DNA from: Eonycteris spelaea
Lineage: Eukaryota > Chordata > Mammalia > Chiroptera > Pteropodidae
Direction: 5' to 3'
DNA length: 64,000 bases
Assembly: GCA_003508835.1 (NCBI GenBank)
Contig: PUFA01000057.1
Location: forward strand, 10,056,501-10,120,500
Shown: positions 23,551 to 34,245 of the stretch, one piece after another
Layout of the letters: each line of letters opens with the position of its first letter
Numbering within the stretch: position 1 is the stretch's first letter
Made by a program: the position numbers and the translations under genes
The notes under the pieces: generated by a model
The model's database searches: none
What the model saw: only the letters and a program-made list of their open reading frames with translations
What the model was told of the DNA's origin: nothing

Positions 23551-26500
23551 ATATTACTCATATATGTGTGCATATGTCTGTATACCTGGACACAAATGAA
23601 AATAACACAAACATGTGTTCTACTCTCTACATGAGGTTAACTCAAAGAACCTCAGGCCAGTCACTGCGGAGTGACCAAAAATAATTCCAATTGTTGTTTA
23701 TGTCTACCATTTTACCAGTTAAGGGCATCAAATTCATGACCTACAGTCACACTTCTTAAAATCTTCAGAAAGTCCTTCAGAGTACTCTGGAACCTCACAT
23801 GCCACACTTTAACCCCAACCATTTGTCTCTAAAATGGCACTTCATTCCTCCTCTACTCTCTTGTTTCTCATCCAGAGATACACTTAAGATACTTGATGTT
23901 TAGTTGAATGAACAGTCTCAAAATGTCAACCTTACTGGGCCATCTTAGCAAGAACAGAAACGTATAATTTCCTTTACCATAATAGTGTTGGAGATTATCA
24001 TTATTATTGTTAATCTGGCAGGAGAGGGACTGCATAATTACTAAGAATTTCATCAAGAACAGTGCTTTTTTCAGAGGAAGCAGAAAGCAGACAGTAGGGA
24101 GAAGTATAACTCTCAAGGATGCCAACAGCCCTTGAAGGAGTAAGAAAGCGATCAACCATGGTGATCAGCATTATGACTACAGGAGAAGTGTGAGTGCCTT
24201 GCTAACTGCACTCTTGGGTTTTTTGATATAGATTTAAGCTTGTCCTCCACCTAATATAATATTTGTTCTTAGGAGGTGTGCTGTCTTTAATGCTGATCAA
24301 AAAGTGTCTAGCCATCCTGCAGTTCCCTTTAGTGAGACAGAGAAAAATGGAAACAAATGAAAGAAGTGTGTCCAACCTCACTCACACGAGTAAATCTTTC
24401 CCACCCGCCATAATGGTGAGAGTGAAGAACAATGACAATCTGATCACATTGGGCCTGGCCACACTTCAAGATGGCATGACTCAGATATTGAAGAGAATGA
24501 AGAGGGAGATTACCTTTTTGTGTGAGTGGTCAGATTTCCTGAGGCAAAGAGTAGACTTTCAAAGAGACACTTCAATAATAAAGGATACAGAGAGCCCCTC
24601 TCAGCTCTTTTTTCTCACCTTCTTCATTCCTACCTTCACTACCCCACCAAATCTGAGGGCTGTAAAGCCCAGTGAGATGTGGGGAAGAGCCTGGAGCAGA
24701 TGCTCTGGTGGTGGACCAGACCCTCAGTGATGAATTTTGCTGGCTGCGGTGGAAATCGCTATGAAGACTCTCAATGGTAACTTCTCCAAGGATCTGCCCT
24801 TGGGCCAGCTCCTTAGAGGGCCTCTGAATTATGCCTCACCACCCTGGAGCAACCTAAAGCTATCGATGGGCTCTGTGTTTTCTGAGAGCCCAGCTCCCTG
24901 GCCTTTGAGGACAGACTCTCCATAAAACTTATGCCCTGAGTAGTTCCCCATGCAATCAAGCTCCAGCAGAATTTCATCCAAAACACACACTTACTTAGTT
25001 TCTTCTTCATCATCTCCCCACTCCCTTGTACATGTATCCTGAGGGAACCCCTCAATCAATTGCTCGAATTAGAATCTCCACCTTAGAATTTCCTTCCCAG
25101 GAGCCCAGCTTAAGACAATTCCCTCATCAGGAAGTGCTGCCTTTCATTCTGAGACTTGAAGATGGGCCCTGCCATCTCTCTGAAATTGTAATTGCATTCT
25201 TCAATTACTCTAAATCTATTGAAGATCCTTGTGGTCCAAATGTGCTGATCTTGAGGACTCTGAAGAATCTGGCAAAGGGGCTAGAAGGAACCAGTGCTGC
25301 CTCATCTTCCCCACACTATGGTACAAAACAGGTACCAATTTGTTACTAGGGAGGCAGGTGGTGTTGCAGGACAGTCTGTGGGAATCCAGAAATGGAAGGG
25401 GAGGTCACAGTGCTGAGGAGCAATCTGGAGGAAGAACTGACACAGTAAAGCAAAGAGAATCAGATCTTCCTCATGTTCCCTGGCTTAGGGAAGGCTGCCC
25501 TCCCCTTGAAGGAAGCCATAGCACCAGAGAATTTTGAGATTATCTTACTAAGAGCCTTAATTTACAGCCATACACTTTTGACACCTGTACCTATACACAG
25601 ACACAGTCAGAGAAGAAATCTGTAAACTATCAGTTAAAATGGATTCCTCATCTCTTAGACAGTCACTGGGCTGCAACATTAACAAAATAAATTTTATTCT
25701 TGGCGATTACACCATTCTTATATTTTAAAATAATATTAGCTTTGCTACCTGCCTTCATGGGCATCTGACAACAGAACACTGATCAGTTACACATGCTCAC
25801 TAATATTTGTCCATTGGCACTGGTCACAGAACCCCTGCTGATGAGGGCCTCTCCATTCCTGATGGAGGCTATGGCTTTGCCTGGACTTTGACATCTTTAA
25901 GATGCCTGGCCAGCAGAGAAGGAATGACAGCAATCAGCTTTGTTTTCTTTATATGATTCTATAAATAAAAAATATCCCCTTTTATGTTTTATTCAAAACT
26001 GAACCATGAATTCATAAGGATGCATCTCCTTTTAATGTGTTTTAATTCAGATCCCAACAGTAATAACAGAAAAGATAAGTATTTTGACATATGTCATTTT
26101 TAAATTCTTAAGATCTGAGAAGCCAAAGGCAAAATATGCTCAGAAATGAATGAAAACATGTGAAGCTAAAATGTGCATTGTGGCCTGGGTCTGGTCCTGC
26201 TTCCCAGAACATCCTGACTACCCTCCTCACCAAACTATCACTCCATGTCAGGACTTTCAAGAAATACCATCTGGCCATTCCAACTGCAAACATCCTGTCC
26301 TTGACTGATCACCTATTACTTATGTTGCATATTTGATATTTAAAAGTATCACATAGAGAAGGCACATAGGTCTGGGACAGTTTCACAGAACTCAGAATTT
26401 GTTCAGAACCTGGCCCAGGAACATACTATGATTATGAGCCTCCATTTCTTCCTAAATTGCATAACCCTGACATTTTAGAGGTTGTGTATAGGATTACATG

Positions 26501-27665
26501 AAACTTGATCTTGGAAACCCAACAGAGTAGACTCTCGGTACATACAATACCTCCCTCATCCTTGCTTTTCTCATGTGACTCATTCTCTTTTACATGGGGG
26601 ATATGTATGTAGTGGTGGTTTTTTTTTTCACCATACTGCAAGCTACTTATGAGTAAAGGATCTAAGTTCAAGTAATTAATTTTAGTGGTGATCCCAGGAA
26701 GCCCCAGGAGGGGATTGGAGAAGTGGGCATAAAGGAGGAAGGAGCTATAAGAAAGTTATCAAGCAAATTACTATCATGTAAGTAGGTAACTGAGGCTAAA
26801 TGCTATGAAGAAGCTCTTAAAAAATGACATGAAACATGCATCTCAGACTTTTCCGGCTTGAGGTGCTAGGGGGCCGGGATATTATTGCACCAGCCCTCTC
26901 AGTTATTGGTGAAGGAACGTCCCAGAACATTTACAGCCTTCTCTCCTCCAAAGAAAGACCCAAGTAAAGAGATACATCTTCTGGCTGCTTGAAATTCTTC
27001 CCTAAAATGGTCAGGCTGGAAGGAAATGGGTGGGTACTGACAGCATCTGCTCCAGGGACTTGGGCTGAGAATAAAAGGTTATGATTATTGGCTCTAAAAC
27101 AAAAAGTTTGAGCATATATATTGGCCTTTATGAAATGCATGGGGTTAGTTGTAACTGCTTTTGCTAACAAAAGTGGGGAAAGTCTTAATACTCTATCAAA
27201 GATCTTATTTAAATTTAGCTGGAGGACTTCTCTAAAAGCCCTGTTAGCTTGATTACATATAGTATAGAAGTGTAAAAGTAAATATATACATGCATGTGTG
27301 TTTATATATGTATTTATATATTCACATAATATAATTACAAAATCTCCTTTCAGAAGTTTAGCCAATAACCTTTGGACTGTCTAGAGTTATTACAAGAAAT
27401 GGATAAGTACACACTGAGCATGATGACAAACAATGAATGGTGAGTCCTGACCCATGCAAAGGGGCATCATCTGAGAAAGTAGCATTGGCCTGAGTGCCGA
27501 TGGATGCAAGGCAGTTAACTAAATGAAGGGTGGAGGGTGGTGCTGTACACAGAGGGTATATACATCTTAAGTGGAAAGGTCATAGTATGAGAACCCCCAG
27601 GGCAGGAGCAAACTTTGAAGGAAGCCAATATGAGAACATGTGACTCTAGGAGTTTTGACAGAATC
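23551..27665. other. Long, largely repeat-free stretch, no gene supported
   Basis: The longest non-repeat frames of the window lie here: 155 codons plus at 24263-24730, 107 and 102 codons plus at 25026-25349 and 25229-25537, and 144 codons minus at 26931-27365. None has a signal peptide, known motif or family I can name, and adjacent frames conflict. A possible third copy of the 3820-4205 repeat lies at 26680-26760. No exon or RNA gene is called. Confidence 0.45.
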
Positions 27666-27669
27666 CCAA

Positions 27670-27768
27670 AGTGACATGCATGAGCACTTTGACCTTTGCC
27701 AAATTATTTAGCTTACCTGCATCTCCCTTTCTACACATGAACAATTAAAAAATACCTACTTTAGAGCA
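27670..27768 (+). mobile_element. MIR SINE fragment, sense
   Basis: 'ccaaattatttagcttacct' with 'gcatctccctttctacacat' and 'gaacaattaaaaaataccta' resembles the MIR core to 3' segment. It is short and heavily diverged and abuts the inverted-terminus element that follows. Confidence 0.35.
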
Positions 27769-27769
27769 C

Positions 27770-27866
27770 CACTGTCCAATAGAAACTTCTGGAACTCAAT
27801 TGTACATTTTATTTAATTTTAACTTAAATGACCACAGATGAATAGTGGCTGCCGTATTGAACAGTG
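27770..27866. mobile_element. Small inverted-terminus (MITE-like) element
   Basis: The ends are inverted repeats: 'cactgtccaat' at 27770-27780 and 'attgaacagtg' at 27856-27866, with 10 of 11 bases complementary. The interior is AT-rich ('tttatttaattttaacttaa') and has no coding capacity. This layout resembles a common old mammalian palindromic DNA transposon that begins with 'ctgtccaata', whose family name I cannot give with certainty. Confidence 0.6.
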
Positions 27867-27869
27867 ATG

Positions 27870-29935
27870 CTTTAGAAAAAGGTTTCAGGAATTAAATGAA
27901 ACTGATCCTTATATCTAAAGCATCTGTCACAGAACAGTCCTCTACTCACCTTGGTCTTCCCCCCGGTGGTGAGATTTTGGTCTCATAAGCCAGGTCTCTG
28001 TATTCATTTAAAATTTCCTCTTGAACAGAAGTGTGTTGGGTTCCAACATGGCTGCTGCCAGCAGTCCCCACTGATAGTGATGATTTTCTTGACATTGTTC
28101 CAATATATGATTGACTTGGCCAGTCAAAGACAAAATTGAAATGGCAGCCACCAAACAGTATGAAATATCTCCATTTTAACCTAAACTGAGGGTGAGAACA
28201 GTCTCCAAGGCTATAGAAGTAAGGCTCAGCAGATGACCCAAAAGAGAAAGAAAGCCCTGTTTAAAGAATAACAATCAGTGGCTGAAAGCTATTAAGTTCA
28301 CTCTTCTAGTTCAAAGGGATTTGAAATGGCAATTTGTCAGGCAACTGTTGTCACTTTAGATGCCCCTACTTGCTTTCTTTGAAGCTCTTGATTGACTACA
28401 GAGGCCATGCCAGATTCTTCTAAGAACAGGATTTCCACAGTTGAACACATTTATGTCATAGTAATTACGATTCTTCCCAAATTTAATTAACAAAAGGCAA
28501 AAGAGTATAAGTTTGAAGAAATATGCACATGCTCTGCAGAGTCCAGGCAATGGCCTGGGTGAATGTGTAGAAAGCCAGATAACCAGTTGGATAGTTGTAG
28601 CCACTTAATTGTGCTGATCAGGTGCTAGAAAAGTTTTTCTGATGACAAGGGAAAGAGGGAGAGTCATAAACTGAGGATGTTTCCCTACGTTCTGCTTGTT
28701 CAGTCTGACAATGAAACAGACAACTTGAGATGGATAATTCCTAGGAAAGAACAACCAACTGTGAAATAAGCAACCCAACTAACAGTATTATCTCTCTAGC
28801 TGGTAGAGGCAGAATATGGAAGGAAATTTGTGCCAACTGTTTCTGAAAATAGATGCAAAGAGAAGTGTGAAGGAATGTAAAGCTTGAGTGGACATGGGAA
28901 CAAAGGAAGATTAGCAAGTGTGGAAAAACTGTGGCAGCTACTGTGTTCCTGACTTGAACTTTCTTCTGGAAATATACAGAATTGAGAGAAAATGGTATAA
29001 GCCCTCTGAAGCCTTTTTGCATTAGGATGAACTATTTGCAAGTTAATTTGCTCTTTGAGGGCTCTTAACAACCTACTTATCAATATTGGGAAGTGTGCCC
29101 ATGAGTGTGTGGTGAAATCTTCAAGCTCTGTGGTTCATCTTAAGCATCCATGAGGAAGGTCAAACTAGAAGACTTGAGGCTGAAAGGGTCAAGTTGTCCT
29201 TGTAGTCCAACCTCTTTCTAAACTTCACTCCACTTACTCTATTACTCAGGCAATAGCAGTGTCCTAGGTAGAAGTGGGGGCAGTGATATGAGCTGAGGGG
29301 CCCCAAGGAAAGGGCCAGTGAGATGGACCCTTGCCCAGCAGCTGTGTGCCAGATGTCCCTGCTATGCAGCCTTGGGGACCATCCATGGCAAATAACTAAA
29401 GACAAATGACAGCAGGAAAAAAACATGATATCTGCATATGACATGTGGGGGTGGGGCCAGAATTAAGGTCAGGGAAAGCAGCTTACAAAAGGCAGGAATG
29501 AACAGATGGGAAGAAGGTGAAGCAAAGAAAGATCTAGAAAGCTGGGATGGGAGAAAGTCACACTTTTAGCTGTTTCACAGGTGTACACTCCCAGGTGTAG
29601 GAATCCAAGCAACACCATATATGGTGTGAAAGCATATGCACACACATTTGGAGGCTCAGAGGTCAAGACCCCAAGGGCATTTGCTGGCTATACTAACAAC
29701 AAGTCATCGGGCAACATGATGCACACAGGCTGCGTAAATGACACAAGGCCTGCGTTTATGCTGACAAATGTGTATCTCTCATGACTCAAACAGCATTCAC
29801 TCTACCTGAACAAGCCAAGACGAGTCAACCCAAATTACTCAGACGAAAGAAAATAAACGAGTATATGCATAGGCAGCAGAAATCATGTGAACTCAAAATT
29901 AAGTCCAATTAGCAGGCTGAAAAGATATTCAGAAG
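27870..29935. other. Unique sequence, no gene seen
   Basis: Several minus-strand frames of 82 to 95 codons (28356-28604, 28741-29022, 28796-29083, 29160-29444) overlap in different frames and show no family. A palindromic CArG box lies at 29612-29627. No repeat family was recognised. Confidence 0.5.
29612..29627. promoter_or_regulatory. Palindromic CArG box (candidate SRF site)
   Basis: A perfect 16-base palindrome, 'acaccatatatggtgt', encloses CCATATATGG at 29615-29624. This matches the serum response factor consensus CC(A/T)6GG exactly. It lies in non-repeat sequence. What is seen is the motif; binding is inference, and a match of this length can occur by chance. Confidence 0.45.
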
Positions 29936-29941
29936 AGATAT

Positions 29942-30206
29942 AAGACTTTACTGTTGAGACTTATGGACATGGACAATAGACTAGTGGTTACCAGATGGTA
30001 GGAAGGAGGGATGAGGGAGGAAGTAGATGGGGTAAAGGAGGTCAAATATGTGGTGACAGAAAAAAATCTAACTATGGGAGGAGAATACACAGTGTAAATA
30101 TATATATGCCTTACCGTTAAAGTGTACGGCTGAAACTTGCTGGATTTCATTACCAATGTCACCATAAAATAAATAAATAAATAGGTTGAGAGACAGACAG
30201 ACAGAC

Positions 30207-30252
<46 letters not shown>

Positions 30253-30286
30253 ATTTTTAAAAAGGAAAAAAAGACCTTACTGTTGA
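29942..30286 (+). mobile_element. 5'-truncated L1 3' end with TSD
   Basis: Near-perfect target-site duplications flank the insert: 'aagactttactgttga' at 29942-29957 and 'aagaccttactgttga' at 30271-30286 (15 of 16 identical). Between them is an L1 3' UTR piece ('ggacatggacaatagactag', 'gtgtacggctgaaacttgct', 'accaatgtcaccataaaat'), then a long degenerate tail of aata, gaca and gata units. No ORF2 sequence remains. The 3' UTR type is the one I associate with bat L1s, which is the main hint to the organism. Confidence 0.8.
30163..30252. repeat. (AAAT)n, (GACA)n and (GATA)n compound microsatellite
   Basis: An (aaat)n run, a short spacer, about four gaca units and about twelve gata units lie inside the 3' tail of the L1 at 29942-30286. 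The array therefore grew from the L1 poly(A) tail. Confidence 0.95.
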
Positions 30287-30320
30287 CAAGCTAATTGATC
30301 TTCATTCTGGAAAATTTGTG

Positions 30321-30992
30321 TCTTCTAAGCAAGAAAAGGTGGTGGGAAAATATTTTTCTGGAGCTTTTAAAAAAAATTTTGTCTTTATTTAATTGCTAGA
30401 CAATTAGTTGCTTATATTTACATTGTACAGTTCAATGAGTTTTTTTTCACTTACAGTTGGCATACGATAATATACTAGTTTCAGTTGTATAGTATAGTGA
30501 TCAGAGATCCACATAACTTGCAAAGCGATCACCCCACTAAAGCTACTACCTCTCTTTCCCATTACATATTTATTGCATTATTAACTATCTTCCCCATGCT
30601 ACACTCTATATCTCCATGTCTATTCTGCAACTATCCATTTGTACCTCTTATTCCCTTTGCCTTTTTTGCCATCCCCCATCCGTCTCCCATCTATTAGCTC
30701 TCTAAATATTCTCTGTATCTATGAGTTTATTTCCACTTTTGTTGTTGTCATTGATTTTGTTCTTTAGATTTCACATGTACATGAAATCATGTGATTTTTT
30801 CTTTCTCTAATTGACCCATTTCATTCAGCGCAATATCTTCTAGGTCCATCAAGGTGATATATTTTTCCATATTCTTCCTTTTAGGCTGTGTGTGTCTTTT
30901 AATCTGAAGTGAGTCTCTTGTAGGCAGCATATATAGGGGTCTTATTTTCTTATCCATTCAGCTACTCTATCCTCACTCTTCTAAGCAAGAAA
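30321..30992 (-). mobile_element. Antisense L1 with perfect TSD and internal deletion
   Basis: A perfect 16-base TSD, 'tcttctaagcaagaaa', lies at 30321-30336 and 30977-30992. The insert reads as antisense L1 3' UTR ('gttggcatacgataatatac', 'gcgatcaccccactaaagct', 'atctatgagtttatttccac', 'aatatcttctaggtccatc'). At about 30855-30885 it jumps to an antisense ORF2 segment ('aatctgaagtgagtctcttg', 'taggcagcatatatagggg'). That segment normally lies more than a kilobase further 5' in L1, so an internal block is missing. About 30 bases next to the left TSD are not recognisably L1. Confidence 0.8.
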
Positions 30993-31177
30993 GTTTCTAA
31001 GAACTTATATTGGCGAGGCCAAGGAGATCCTTATGCAATATTTTGAAGGAGACCAGTGTTAGATACTAACATTCTAACAAATCAGTTTGTTTCCCAAGAC
31101 ATTTGCATATAGTACCTTGTTAAAGAAGAAAGTCGTAACTTTACCCAAATTAAAAATATAAAGTTTTTGCAGCTCAG

Positions 31178-31191
31178 GAAGGAGATATTTG

Positions 31192-31225
<34 letters not shown>

Positions 31226-31996
31226 AATTGTGATAAAATACACATGCAAATAAATACATGAAACTTACCATCTTAATCATTTTAAGTGTACAGTTTAGTG
31301 ACATTAAGTATATTCTAATCATTGCAACCATCACCCCTATCTGTCTCCAGGACTTTTTTCATTTTACAAAACTGAAAACTTTTTACCCATTAAATAAACC
31401 CTGATTCCTCCCTTTCCCAGCTCTTAGAAACCACCATTCTACTTTTTGTCTCTCATGAATGTGACTATTCTAGGTACCTCTTGGAAGTAGAATCATTCAG
31501 TATTTGTTTTTTTTGTGATTGGCTTATTTCACTCAGCATAATGTCCTCAAGATTCATCCATGTTGTATGTAGCATGTATCAGAATTTCCTTCTTTTTAAG
31601 GCCAAATAATACTCCATTGTATGTATATGCTATATTATGTTTATCCATTCATTCATCAATAGACACTTGGTTTTGGGTATTGGGTATTGTGAATAATGCT
31701 GCTATGAACATGTGCACAAATATCTCTTTGAGATTCTGCTTTTAATTATTTTGGATGTAAACCCAGAAGTGGAATTGCTGGGTCATATGGTAATTCTATT
31801 TAATTTTTTTAGGATCCATTCTACTATTTTCCAATAACAGCTGCCCAAATTTACATTCCCACAATCAGTGCATAAGAGTTTCAATTTCTCCACATCTCAC
31901 CAACTCATTATTTTCCAGTTTAGTTTAGTTAAATTTAGTATTCTTTCTTAATAGCAACCATCCTAATGGATATAAAGTGGTATGAAGGCGATATCT
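31178..31996 (-). mobile_element. Antisense older L1 3' end with diverged TSD
   Basis: TSD-like copies 'gaaggagatattt' (31178-31190) and 'gaaggcgatatct' (31984-31996) agree at 11 of 13 bases. Next to the left copy is (gtt)n, the eroded poly(A) tail seen from the other strand. Then come antisense L1 3' blocks: 'attgtgataaaatacacatg', 'catcttaatcattttaagtg', 'ctcagcataatgtcctcaag' and 'aataatactccattgtatgt'. The copy is more diverged than its neighbours and looks like an L1MB-type subfamily. The 61-codon frame at 31560-31745 is a by-product. Confidence 0.8.
31191..31225. repeat. (GTT)n microsatellite
   Basis: About eleven gtt units form the remodelled tail of the antisense L1 at 31178-31996. 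Confidence 0.95.
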
Positions 31997-32009
31997 TTAA
32001 TCGTATGGA

Positions 32010-32405
32010 ACTTTCAGATCTTGCACATTCATTCATTCAATTATCCATATATTCAACTACATATTTATTTATTTTAGGTACCCATCTATTGGCTACCACC
32101 TTTTAATCAGTTAATAATTCAAATAGTGTCTAGGCTTTGTACATCCAGACACATTCTAGATGGAGAAAAAAAACAAAAAGTAAATAAATAAGATGATACC
32201 CAATGAAGATAAGAAACTTTTAATAATAGATCAAGATAATATCACAGAGAAGAACTAAGAAATTTAGGATTTTTTTTTTTAATCAGGAGGCCAGGATAGG
32301 TCTCCATGATGAGGAGCCTATCTATAGAATTGCACAAGGAAAAATATTCCGAGAGAGGGAAGAACAAATGCAAAATCTGCAAGGAGGGAAACCACTAGAT
32401 TCCTG
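32010..32405 (-). mobile_element. LINE-2 (L2) 3' fragment, antisense
   Basis: It opens 'cattcattcattcaattatc', the antisense L2 terminus. It continues through 'ccagacacattctagatgga', 'aggccaggataggtctcca' and 'ggaagaacaaatgcaaaatc', the antisense of the L2 blocks 'gaggccttccctgacc' and 'tttgcacttgctgttccc'. Old and gapped. Confidence 0.65.
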
Positions 32406-32639
32406 CCCTCTGATTAGCATGAGTTTTCAGACTTAATAATGATTTTAATCAGGAATTTTTTATTTAAGTCATTTGTGATTACAAGGATTTGGGATCATAC
32501 CCAATAAAGAGTTTCATGCTTAAATATACATATGTGTTTATACATAAATGTAAGTGTATGTACACTTGTCTTTCCCATCCTTGGTCTGTTTGACCAGTGC
32601 ATTCTTGTGAGCAAGCCACAGCTCATCCCAATTATGGAG

Positions 32640-32880
32640 AGAAAGATGACAGAATGTGGCCTTGGAGCCAGACTGCCTTGGTTAAATCTCAGCTTTGCTG
32701 AGTGCCAGCTGTGTGGTCATGGGTAAATCACTCATTTTTTTCTGTGCCTTGATATCTCATTTGTAAAATGGGGATACTAATAGTACCTCTCTCACAGGAA
32801 TATCATAATGGTTAAATGAGTGAATATATGCAAAGTGCTTAGAATAGTACCTAGCACAGTAAGCATGCTGCAAGATTTAA
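32640..32880 (+). mobile_element. MIR SINE, near full length, sense
   Basis: One of the best-kept MIRs in the window: 'ttggagccagactgccttgg', 'ctgagtgccagctgtgtggt', 'tcatttgtaaaatggggata', 'tactaatagtacctctctca' and 'gcaaagtgcttagaatagta' occur in consensus order, ending 'cctagcacagtaagca'. Confidence 0.9.
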
Positions 32881-34040
32881 CTGTGTTCATAATGCTACCA
32901 GGACATGTATTGGTATGTATATAAGCATGAGGGAATTAAATAGACATAGACTTTAAGGATAGTTTATTTTTACCCTGCTTGAATCTCTTCAACTTTAGCC
33001 CCTAAGTGATCTTTCAAATTTTAACATTCCAGCAACAGAGTTTACTACAACCTGGGGAAACATTTATGATTCTTGGAAAAAATCCCTTCACATGTTGAGT
33101 GGAAACCTATGTCTTTGCAGTTTTCTCTTCTTCGTTCTGGTTCTATCCTAGCAGCAACACCAAACAAATCTGGTCCCACTTCCACAATAGAATGTTTCAA
33201 GTACTGCGAGATGATTGGCAAGGTCCTTGAATCCTCTCTTCTCCAGCTTAAATACCCCACTGCCTTTCTCAAGACTTCCTAAGACATAGCTCTGAGTACC
33301 TTCCATTTCCTGGTTGATTTTCCCTAAATATATTCCCATTAATGTCTATACCAATTAAACTATGGTGCCTAGACTGAGTGTAATTGTGCAAGTGTCTGAT
33401 TTGACCAAGGCAATAAGGATCAGACCTATGGCTGTCTTCGTCTGAAACCCAGTAAATTAATTTAGGATTACTGAATACTAAAGCCAAACTTTTGTCTGCC
33501 ACGTCTCATGAATTCTCCTAAAGATCTTATGATAACCAGTATCATTGAGACTTCTTCACAAATATAGTTTCTGGGACATTTTTTCAGCATTTTTACTTAA
33601 TGTCATTAACATTTCAGTCCCAAATGTTACAAAATTATCCCTGTTAATTGTTTAAAGCAGTTTATCACTTTTTTGTTCATCCGATTACTAATAAAAACTG
33701 TCAATCAAAAAGAGCTATGAGGTACACTGCTGGAGGCTGTCATATGGGTTGATGGTGCTCCATCAAGAGAATATTTGGAGTACAGCCTTTCACTGGTTAC
33801 TAATACAAACAATTGTCATAAGGTTCTGTATTTTCCTTTATTTTCCAAAATGGATCATGAAACACCCTAACTGTAGTCTAGCAAGCCACGGGAGCGTCTT
33901 GGCCATTTGTCAGGTCAAAATGTTTTCTTTAGCAGTAAATAAAAGGTGATTGCTGAACTATTGCTAAGAGAGCAGAGTACAATAGAACCAGACCATTCCA
34001 AAAGACAACTTATATAAGTGTCACACAGTGTCTATGCTCT
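32881..34040. other. Mostly unique sequence; possible unnamed relic at 33340-33450
   Basis: The string 'ctatggtgcctagactgagt' and what follows faintly resembles an old repeat I cannot name. Plus- and minus-strand frames at 33045-33282 overlap almost entirely and have no family. No gene is called. Confidence 0.45.
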
Positions 34041-34044
34041 TTAC

Positions 34045-34245
34045 CATAGAGCCATGGTTGTCTAATTCTGTGAACACCAGAATCTTCTGGGGGCTTGTTA
34101 GCACACAGAAAGCAAGTCCTCAACCCCAGAGTTTCTGATGCAGCAGGGCTTGGTAGAGCCTGAGAATTTGTATTTCTAGCAGGTTCCTAGGTGAAGCTGA
34201 TGCTTCTTGTCTGGAAGCCACACTTTGAAAACTACTGTCTTAGAT
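34045..34245 (+). mobile_element. MER5A hAT MITE, sense
   Basis: Colinear with MER5A over about 200 bases: 'cagaatcttctgggggcttg', 'ccccagagtttctgatgcag', 'tgagaatttgtatttctagc', 'aggttcctaggtgaagctga' and 'ccacactttgaaaactactg'. It is non-autonomous (hAT-Charlie) and non-coding. Confidence 0.85.

Noticed and set aside
30163..30252. GACA/GATA array considered as a sex-chromosome type Bkm satellite
   Set aside because: It is short and clearly grew within an L1 tail bounded by the element's own TSD; no wider array exists.
33340..33450. Possible old LTR- or SINE-like relic
   Set aside because: Similarity is a vague recollection with no nameable family, so it is mentioned only in the stretch description.
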